Positions 58,706 through 64,000 of a stretch of 64,000 bases of DNA are shown here, piece by piece (the first letter of the stretch is position 1; the number at the start of each line of letters is the position of its first letter). This DNA is from Halorubrum rubrum (GTDB lineage Archaea > Halobacteriota > Halobacteria > Halobacteriales > Haloferacaceae). The position numbers were made by a program, and so were the translations under genes. The notes below the pieces were generated by a model that saw only the letters and a list, made by a program, of their open reading frames with translations, was not told where the DNA came from and made no database searches. The stretch is taken from assembly GCF_024494685.1 (NCBI RefSeq), contig NZ_JANHDM010000003.1, forward strand, positions 1 through 64,000, in the 5' to 3' direction.

Positions 58706-59269
58706 ATGACAGATGGGACAAATCGCCGATCCTTCCTCGCCGTAACTGGGACGAGTACCGCTGCGGCCCTCGCCGGCTGCTCCGGAGGGTCGCCGTTCCA
58801 AACCGATGATGGTAACGAGACGACGGAGGATGGCGACGATTCCGAGACAGAAGCGACAGAAGCGACAGAAGCGACGGAAGCGACACTAACGCTCCAGGTC
58901 CAACCGGACCAGGACGCACTGACGACCGCCCAAGAGGACCTCCAAGAAGCGATCGACGAGGGGGAGATCACCCGACAGGAGGCGCAAGAAGAGTACCAAA
59001 GCACACAAACGGAATTGACGGCAGAAGCGGTGAGCGCCTACGAAGAAACCGCGGCGGACACCGACGGCGTCTCGGTCGAGGACGCGGAACCAGAGGACGG
59101 CCTTCTCCGTGTCAGCGCACCCGCTGCGACGTTCGTCAGCGGGCTTCAAGACGGCGATGTTAGGGCGGTTCTGCCCAGTGAGTACTACGATCAGTATCTC
59201 CAGCAGCAGCAGATTCAAGAGCAGATCGCCAACCAGCAGGAAGACGACGGGAACACGACCGACGAGTGA
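58706..59269 (+). CDS. Tat-exported lipoprotein, unknown
   Basis: A 187-residue secreted lipoprotein. The signal has a twin-arginine (NRRSFLAVTGTSTAAALAGC) with a lipobox cysteine. An acidic Thr/Glu linker follows with repeats of ATEATEATE, then a helical coiled region (DALTTAQEDLQEAIDEGEIT, RQEAQEEYQSTQTELTAEAV) and a C-terminal helix (YYDQYLQQQQIQEQIANQQE). Cell-surface anchored; function unknown. The ATG at 58706 is set by the Tat signal. Confidence 0.75.
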   Translation: MTDGTNRRSFLAVTGTSTAAALAGCSGGSPFQTDDGNETTEDGDDSETEATEATEATEATLTLQVQPDQDALTTAQEDLQEAIDEGEITRQEAQEEYQSTQTELTAEAVSAYEETAADTDGVSVEDAEPEDGLLRVSAPAATFVSGLQDGDVRAVLPSEYYDQYLQQQQIQEQIANQQEDDGNTTDE

Positions 59270-59289
59270 AGTTGTCGAGCGGTCGCACG

Positions 59290-59370
59290 ATCGTCGACGA
59301 GGGCGTTCGGGAGGTGGCGTCGTGGTTTGCGAGTGACGAGTGGTTCAGGTTGTTTCGTACCAAGAAATAA
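59290..59370 (+). pseudogene. C-terminal remnant of a paralogue of the 55800 gene
   Basis: The frame ending at TAA 59368-59370 reads VDEGVREVASWFASDEWFRL, matching DEGVREIASMFTSDQRFATS of the intact gene at 55800-56501. No upstream part remains; the lipoprotein stop precedes it by about 20 bases. Confidence 0.55.
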
Positions 59371-59408
59371 ATAGGAGCCATCGAAAGCACTGGTATCCAC
59401 CAGCGCTT

Positions 59409-59504
59409 TCAATAGAGGACCGTCACAACCTGGGACAGAACCCAGATCCCGACGATCGCAACGAAAGCTGCTCTGAACAGCTCATTCACGATTTCGGCGT
59501 TCAT
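59409..59504 (-). CDS. Mini membrane peptide
   Basis: A 31-residue ORF (MNAEIVNELFRAAFVAIVGI, ending WVLSQVVTVLY) with one hydrophobic helix. It lies in an AT-rich stretch of 267 bases with no other gene. Single-helix peptides like this occur in haloviruses; confidence is limited by size. Confidence 0.35.
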   Translation of the reverse strand: MNAEIVNELFRAAFVAIVGIWVLSQVVTVLY

Positions 59505-59637
59505 TTGTCTTGTGTCGCTGGTGGATTCATTACCGTCCAGCGACATCTCGAAGCACATTCTCGTGGTATAAAAACACCCATGTGCCGGGTAAGGACAGTT
59601 GGGATACTCTTATCCCTGTATGCTTTTTCGGACTCCG

Positions 59638-59793
59638 CTATCGCTCCCACCACTCGTTGACATCCCGCGCCTCAATGTCGACACTGAAGCTCACGCCACA
59701 CGAGCAGTGGACGCCGATCTGCCCGGCGTGGTCGGTCATGTGCTTTTTTTCCTCGCCGCAACCAGGGCAGGCGACGCTGAAGTGCTCGGCCAT
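59638..59793 (-). CDS. Small zinc-ribbon protein
   Basis: A 51-residue protein (MAEHFSVACPGCGEEKKHMT; GVHCSCGVSFSVDIEARDVN; ending EWWER) with CxxC and CxC pairs for one zinc. A decayed copy of identical length is at 58271-58426. Function unknown; may bind nucleic acid. Confidence 0.65.
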   Translation of the reverse strand: MAEHFSVACPGCGEEKKHMTDHAGQIGVHCSCGVSFSVDIEARDVNEWWER

Positions 59794-59871
59794 ACTGGAC
59801 AGTCGCTCGCGAGAGCTAAAAGAGCGTGCGGCTAGGGTTCGTCGAGCAGCTCGTCGCGCGCCTGCTTCAAC

Positions 59872-60099
59872 TCATGATATCGGATGGTCGTACTCGTGGA
59901 ACGCGTACTCGCCTTTCCGCATCACCCAGTAGTGACCGCCCGCCTGGACGACATCGCCCCGCTCGAGGGCGGTCGCGAGCAGCTCCCGAGCGTGGTCGTC
60001 GTCGACGTCGAGCTCGTCGTTCGCGAGGTCGCCGATCTCGTCTTCATCGAGTGCTGGATTCTCGGCGACGAGTCGGACGATCGCGTCGTATGCCGTCAT
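59872..60099 (-). CDS. Small winged-helix protein
   Basis: A 75-residue protein (MTAYDAIVRLVAENPALDED; DDDHARELLATALERGDVVQ; HYWVMRKGEYAFHEYDHP). The ATG is one base after the lipoprotein TGA. A coding-like extension (RYHELKQARDELLDEP) continues in the next frame to a TAG at 59833-59835, so the original C-terminus may have been lost by a frameshift near 59880. Possible transcriptional regulator. Confidence 0.58.
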   Translation of the reverse strand: MTAYDAIVRLVAENPALDEDEIGDLANDELDVDDDHARELLATALERGDVVQAGGHYWVMRKGEYAFHEYDHPIS

Positions 60100-60100
60100 T

Positions 60101-61138
60101 TCATACCCAACAGCTGCGGTTCCGCGCGTCAACAGCCTTATTCTCCGATTCACGTGCGTTCTCGTAGTTGCCACCCTCGGCCGCAGCGGAAGCATCATTC
60201 ATGTGGGTCGCGGAATCCAGCATCGCTCCCGCAGCGCAGGTTCGCTCGATGAATACGTCTCGGATGGAGGCCGGGACTTCGGATTCGGCTTGTAGATACT
60301 GTGTCTGAGCAGTACTTAGATGCTGGCTCGCCTCGAGGAACGTTTCCTCGGCGTCCGCGTACTCCTCTTCATCTTCGTACGTCTCCATGGCGGCCCAGTA
60401 CAACTCCAGACCGGTGTAGAAGGGGATCGTCGCATCCGTGTAGATGAGATACGCATCTGTAAGTTCAGCCAGTTCGTCGAACGCCTCGGTTGTGCGCGTT
60501 CGACTGATCGCATCCGTGTCGACGACGTCGATCTCGATTCCATCGAGACGTTCGCGGGCCGATGTGATCGGTTCAGATCCATCCGAAAACAGCCCACCTG
60601 CCTCATCCAATTTCTCGATCGAATCCTCATATCGTTGCGTGTTCCGATACGCCTCCGCCGTCGAGAGCGTGTTGAGTGCCTCGCCGATCGTCTCAAGCCC
60701 GGTTGTGAACTCACGGAGCACTGAGACGTAGTCGCGGTAGGCCTGGAGTTCCTCTTCAGAAATCACGTCGGTAGGCGACTCGATCCGGTCAAGTGCTTCA
60801 TCGGCCTGATCAAGCGCGAGATGGATCGCATCCGTCGAGACCGAGGCATCTGGTCCAATCGAAAACGAGAACGTCGTCTCCTGCTCGATGAGCCGAACCG
60901 CGCGGTCGATGTTGTCCTCCGCGTCCTCGAGCGCTTCCTCGACATCGACATCTGACTCCCCGCTGTCCGACCCATCGCTCGTGTTGCCTGATGCTTCCGT
61001 CGACGAGTCAGCACTTGTGTTGTTCGACGACTCTGGTGACGAGTCGTCAGTGGCGGGAGGCTGGCCGTCCGATACGCAGCCGGCCACTGCGATCGTCCCC
61101 GTACTCCCGAGTAGCTTGAGTGCCCCCCTCCGATTCAT
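60101..61138 (-). CDS. Tat-exported helical lipoprotein
   Basis: A 345-residue secreted lipoprotein. Signal MNRRGALKLLGSTGTIAVAG with a lipobox Cys21. A Ser/Thr/Asp-rich linker leads to a long all-helical domain (EEALEDAEDNIDRAVRLIEQ; TDAIHLALDQADEALDRIES; LEASQHLSTAQTQYLQAESE). Such helical-bundle lipoproteins with paired cysteines near the end (ERTCAAG, RNRSCWV) are common on haloarchaeal surfaces; function unknown. A TATA box is at 61161-61169. Confidence 0.78.
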   Translation of the reverse strand: MNRRGALKLLGSTGTIAVAGCVSDGQPPATDDSSPESSNNTSADSSTEASGNTSDGSDSGESDVDVEEALEDAEDNIDRAVRLIEQETTFSFSIGPDASVSTDAIHLALDQADEALDRIESPTDVISEEELQAYRDYVSVLREFTTGLETIGEALNTLSTAEAYRNTQRYEDSIEKLDEAGGLFSDGSEPITSARERLDGIEIDVVDTDAISRTRTTEAFDELAELTDAYLIYTDATIPFYTGLELYWAAMETYEDEEEYADAEETFLEASQHLSTAQTQYLQAESEVPASIRDVFIERTCAAGAMLDSATHMNDASAAAEGGNYENARESENKAVDARNRSCWV

Positions 61139-61160
61139 AGCTCGTTGTCACTTGCCGTGA

Positions 61161-61169
61161 GCAATAAAT
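61161..61169 (-). promoter_or_regulatory. TATA box for the helical lipoprotein gene
   Basis: ATTTATTGC on the minus strand lies 23-31 bases upstream of the ATG at 61138. Confidence 0.55.
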
Positions 61170-61173
61170 CCGT

Positions 61174-61198
61174 GCTTAATCTTGGTAGCTAATTAAGC
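61174..61198. promoter_or_regulatory. Palindrome upstream of the lipoprotein promoter
   Basis: GCTTAAT (61174-61180) and ATTAAGC (61192-61198) form a 7-base inverted repeat with an 11-base spacer just beyond the TATA box. It could be an operator or activator site. Confidence 0.4.
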
Positions 61199-61305
61199 AG
61201 ACTCGAGAAGTGTGTCGCCAAAGTTCATCCATCAATTCCTCCGTCTTCACCCGCAGAGCGGCCACTTATCCGACCTCATTGAGCCCGCCGGTGCCAGGTC
61301 AACGG

Positions 61306-62964
61306 TCATGAGAACTCTACCTCAAGCAGTCCAGCCGCTGCGGAGACATCGAATACATCCGACCCATAAAACACCGATAGTGGGAGCTCCCGCTCAGGGT
61401 TCGCGTATTCCTCCTGCCAGAGCAGGGCGAGCTCTTTCAGATCAGACGCCCGAACCAACCGGATATCCGTCCCGATCTGCATCTCCAATTTCATCGCATT
61501 CGTCTCCGCTTGGTCTGTGAAGTCCGGGGCGATGATGAGGAACCACTCGACATCGTGCTGCTTGCTCTTGGTGTCGATGTAGCTCTTGATCTTACTCCGG
61601 GTGTCACTCCCCAGCTTGAACTTGTTTCGACGTCGCTTGTTATCCCACAGCAGCCACTTCCCACCCTGCTCGATCTCACCGTCTGCGACCATCCCCGTTG
61701 CCTGCTGGCCTAACTGGTTCACCCCCTCGAGGTTGAACGCCTCACGGAAGATCTCTCCAGTCGCGTCTTCGAACAGGATATCGAGCTTCTCCTCAGCGTT
61801 ATCGGCGTCGACGAGGTCCTGGAGCTGCGGTGGGACCTGGTTGACTGCGCCATCGGCGATCTCCTCATAGGCACCAAGATAGAGGTCGACCGCCGGTTCG
61901 CCCTCCTCGACGGACTTCTGCGACTGCTCAAAGTACTCGATGATGGCCGAAACCATCTCGTCGGTCTTCTGCTTGTGAGCGTCGAGGCCGTACTGATCGA
62001 CGATATTCTTCAACTCGTCTTTGTCAACGACTTCTTTCAGCAGTTCGCTCGGGTAGATCCCGGCTTGGGCGATGTTCTCGCGACGGTTCTCGTTTTTACC
62101 GTAGTTTTTCCCCTCGACCCCGAACCGTTCACGAGCCTCGATCAGAACGGACTGCTGGTCGAATACATCGAGCGTCTCCAGCATCGCCAGCAGATTCTCC
62201 TCCGACATCTCATAGTACAACCAATCGCGTACGACCTCGATGTAGTCCTCCGGGATCCCGACGAGTTCCTTGGTATGCTCTCCGTTCACCTCATACACGA
62301 GCGCCTGCTCCTGAAGCGACCAGAGTCCCTTTTCGATCGTATCGAGTGCGTGCTCGGGACTATCCGACCGGGAGACCTTCGGGAACCGTCCGATCGACGA
62401 GAGACGTCTGAAAAAGTCCAGCCAGGTGTAGTACTCGTGTTTGCTCTCCTGGGCCCGGTTGTGGAGTTCGAAGTAGCTGTACACCATGTGGAGCTCCGAG
62501 TCGTCGACTTGGTTCTGATAGTCGACGGCCGCCTGGGAGAGATGGAGGAGATCGTCCGTGTCGTCAAACGACTCTTCGTCGTACTTCTCGATAAATGAGC
62601 GCTGCCAGTCCTGGACTGCGTCGAGGAGATCTCCTTTCTCCATGTTGTAGTCGGGCTGTTGGATGAGCTGACGCAGAATCCCGTATCGAATGACGAGCGC
62701 CTGGTATGGAGAATCGTTGATCGCAGTCACCCGCGGCGGAGTAAAGTCATTCAGTTCGGTCCGGAGGCGCTCCGGATCGGCGAGTGCCGGAACATACGTC
62801 TTCAGGTACTTCTCCCGGTCATCAAACCCGTCATGTTTGAACGACTCCGGGTCAAAGTCGTCCGTTTGAGCCTTCGTGTCGTCTTTCACGAAGCGCTTCC
62901 GTTCGTAACTGTTCCAATCTCTATCGATGAGATCGATTAGCTCCATGGGATAAGCTGTCATCAT
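61306..62964 (-). CDS. Large protein with C-terminal FokI-like PD-(D/E)xK nuclease domain
   Basis: A 552-residue protein. The N-terminal 400 residues are mainly helical (YFELHNRAQESKHEYYTWLD; SEENLLAMLETLDVFDQQSV) with no known domain recognised. The end reads VADGEIEQGGKWLLWDNKRR: Asp428, Asp441 and Lys443 form the D-x12-DxK nuclease core as in FokI, followed by SDTRSKIKSYIDTKSKQHDV and EWFLIIAPDFTDQAETNAMK. Start at 62964 or 62946 (MELIDLIDRD). No methyltransferase gene is beside it. A DNA-degrading defence or restriction role is inferred from the fold and the accessory location. Confidence 0.72.
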   Translation of the reverse strand: MMTAYPMELIDLIDRDWNSYERKRFVKDDTKAQTDDFDPESFKHDGFDDREKYLKTYVPALADPERLRTELNDFTPPRVTAINDSPYQALVIRYGILRQLIQQPDYNMEKGDLLDAVQDWQRSFIEKYDEESFDDTDDLLHLSQAAVDYQNQVDDSELHMVYSYFELHNRAQESKHEYYTWLDFFRRLSSIGRFPKVSRSDSPEHALDTIEKGLWSLQEQALVYEVNGEHTKELVGIPEDYIEVVRDWLYYEMSEENLLAMLETLDVFDQQSVLIEARERFGVEGKNYGKNENRRENIAQAGIYPSELLKEVVDKDELKNIVDQYGLDAHKQKTDEMVSAIIEYFEQSQKSVEEGEPAVDLYLGAYEEIADGAVNQVPPQLQDLVDADNAEEKLDILFEDATGEIFREAFNLEGVNQLGQQATGMVADGEIEQGGKWLLWDNKRRRNKFKLGSDTRSKIKSYIDTKSKQHDVEWFLIIAPDFTDQAETNAMKLEMQIGTDIRLVRASDLKELALLWQEEYANPERELPLSVFYGSDVFDVSAAAGLLEVEFS

Positions 62965-63044
62965 TACCGTTACACTTCAATCTGAGTGATCGTTAGGATT
63001 CGTGAGATCTGCCTGTTGGAATGATCCGCAGTCGAAAGTGGGAG

Positions 63045-63275
63045 TTACACGAAGTCGCCAAGTGCACCCTGCCCGTCTTCCCGTGTCGTCTCTTGTCCCC
63101 GTTGGACCTCCTGACACTCCGAGCAGAGGAAGTCACCCGCGATCGTTGTCGCCTCGGTCTCGGTCCCGCAGCGTTCGCAGTGACCGTCCGCGCAACTCGT
63201 ACAGAGCGTCTCGCCGTCGACATCGACGAGGACCGCGCCGTTCGAGGCGACGCCGCAGTCGGTACACTCACTCAT
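63045..63275 (-). CDS. Small zinc-ribbon protein
   Basis: A 76-residue protein with four CxxC-type pairs (MSECTDCGVASNGAVLVDVD; TLCTSCADGHCERCGTET; FLCSECQE), able to bind two zincs. A fragment of a relative is at 58138-58216. Its start lies 2 bases after the stop of the downstream-facing coiled-coil gene, so the two are co-transcribed. Confidence 0.65.
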   Translation of the reverse strand: MSECTDCGVASNGAVLVDVDGETLCTSCADGHCERCGTETEATTIAGDFLCSECQEVQRGQETTREDGQGALGDFV

Positions 63276-63277
63276 GA

Positions 63278-64000
63278 TCAGTTCGACGCCAGCTCTGCCA
63301 GCACCTGCTCGTACGTCTCTTCGATCGTCGCGTCGTCGACATCGTAGTTCCCGAGCTCGGCCTCGACCTTCTCACGGATGTTCGGCGCGATGGAGCCGTT
63401 CTTGTTCTTCCGGACGAAACCGTGGTCGATCACTGTGCTCATGTCCTCGTAGTGCGAGCTGCTCGGGTTGCTTTGTAGGCCGAACGTCCGCTGAGCCCAC
63501 TCTTTCTGGCTGCTGACCGTCTTGCCGTGCGCCTCGATGTACTTCAGAAGGCGACGCTGGCGCTCGTTCAGGTTCTCGATTGTCGAGACGATCCGGTCGA
63601 CGGCGTCCTGCTGGAACTCCGCCATGATCGAGCTCTCAACCGTCGACGACGTCGGGGATTCGGGGGCGGCGTCATCGGTCGTGGTCTCGGGCTCGGCCGG
63701 CGGTGCTAGGTCGACATCAACCTCGAACGTCTCGACGAGCGCGGCGACGTCCTCACGCGCGCCCTCGAACGCCGACCGGAACTCTTGGACGTCCGCTTCG
63801 AGGTCGGCCACCGCCTCCTGTAGAGCCTCGTTCTGCTCGGCGAACTCGTCGCGCTCGTCCTGGACGTCATCGAGTTGGTCCTGGATCCGGTCGCGCTCCT
63901 GCTTCAGCTCGTCGACGCGGCCTTGGAGCTCCTGGACGCCCTCGCCGACCTCCGCCGCAGCGCCGGCGCCAGCGCCGCCGTTCCCCGAGCCGACGAGGCG
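63278..64000 (-). CDS. Coiled-coil plus winged-helix DNA-binding protein, 5' end off the window
   Basis: The frame is open to the window edge; 240 residues are visible. The N-terminal part is Gly/Ala-rich then a coiled coil (LQGRVDELKQERDRIQDQLD; DERDEFAEQNEALQEAVADL). After an acidic linker a winged helix is seen (LNERQRRLLKYIEAHGKTVS; SQKEWAQRTFGLQSNPSSSH). The C-terminus is acidic. Layout suggests a regulator or a partition/replication protein of the provirus. It heads the minus-strand pair with the zinc-ribbon gene. Confidence 0.7.
   Translation of the reverse strand, partial: RLVGSGNGGAGAGAAAEVGEGVQELQGRVDELKQERDRIQDQLDDVQDERDEFAEQNEALQEAVADLEADVQEFRSAFEGAREDVAALVETFEVDVDLAPPAEPETTTDDAAPESPTSSTVESSIMAEFQQDAVDRIVSTIENLNERQRRLLKYIEAHGKTVSSQKEWAQRTFGLQSNPSSSHYEDMSTVIDHGFVRKNKNGSIAPNIREKVEAELGNYDVDDATIEETYEQVLAELASN

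Noticed and set aside
1-64000. CRISPR array
   Set aside because: No regularly spaced repeat-spacer pattern was seen; the repeats present are tandem coding repeats or single inverted repeats.

Overview
The window is high-GC, acidic-protein DNA of a haloarchaeon (class Halobacteria, Halorubrum-like). Supporting signs are leaderless genes with TATA boxes about 25-30 bases upstream of the start codon, Asp/Glu-rich proteins, a haloarchaeal TatA, a PTS-coupled dihydroxyacetone kinase set, Tat lipoproteins and an archaeal-type MCM. The genus is an inference; no rRNA is present.

Positions 1-24.8 kb are host chromosome. The order is a frameshifted IS1341-type tnpB, a CoA-binding protein, a RecA/KaiC-like ATPase, tRNA-Arg(TCG), an amidohydrolase, a YchF GTPase, an aldehyde:ferredoxin oxidoreductase homologue lacking its Fe-S cysteine cluster, yqeC, a membrane-anchored hypothetical and an FAD amine oxidase. 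A PTS block follows: HPr and enzyme I on the plus strand converging on dhaK-dhaL-dhaM on the minus strand, together predicted to pass phosphate from PEP to dihydroxyacetone. Then come a universal stress protein, birA, cobB, a 2Fe-2S ferredoxin, two membrane proteins, a DMT transporter, an Lrp regulator, a decayed PAS/chemoreceptor gene, tRNA-Arg(CCT) and tatA.

From about 24.8 kb to the right edge is a tailed-virus provirus (Caudoviricetes-like, siphovirus arrangement). The early part is a compact chain of small, often overlapping genes rich in CxxC pairs, with an MCM helicase, a tRNA-Phe, a metallophosphoesterase with N-terminal HTH domains and a zincin-like protein. The late part (33.6-55.7 kb) is a continuous plus-strand morphogenesis operon: a possible small terminase subunit, a minor-head candidate, large terminase, portal with zinc ribbons, HK97-type prohead protease, scaffold, major capsid, connectors, tail terminator, tail tube, tail chaperone pair, short tape measure, then tail-tip and adhesin proteins. 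No tail sheath, integrase or lysin was seen.

Positions 55.8-64 kb are an accessory zone of mixed composition. It holds a membrane-anchored protein, an AT-rich pair encoding a stand-alone I9-type inhibitor/propeptide and a subtilisin, a duplicated zinc-ribbon gene with one dead copy, Tat lipoproteins, a small winged-helix protein, a 552-residue protein with a FokI-like PD-(D/E)xK nuclease end, and a coiled-coil/winged-helix protein running off the edge. The provirus continues beyond the window, so its right boundary is not visible.
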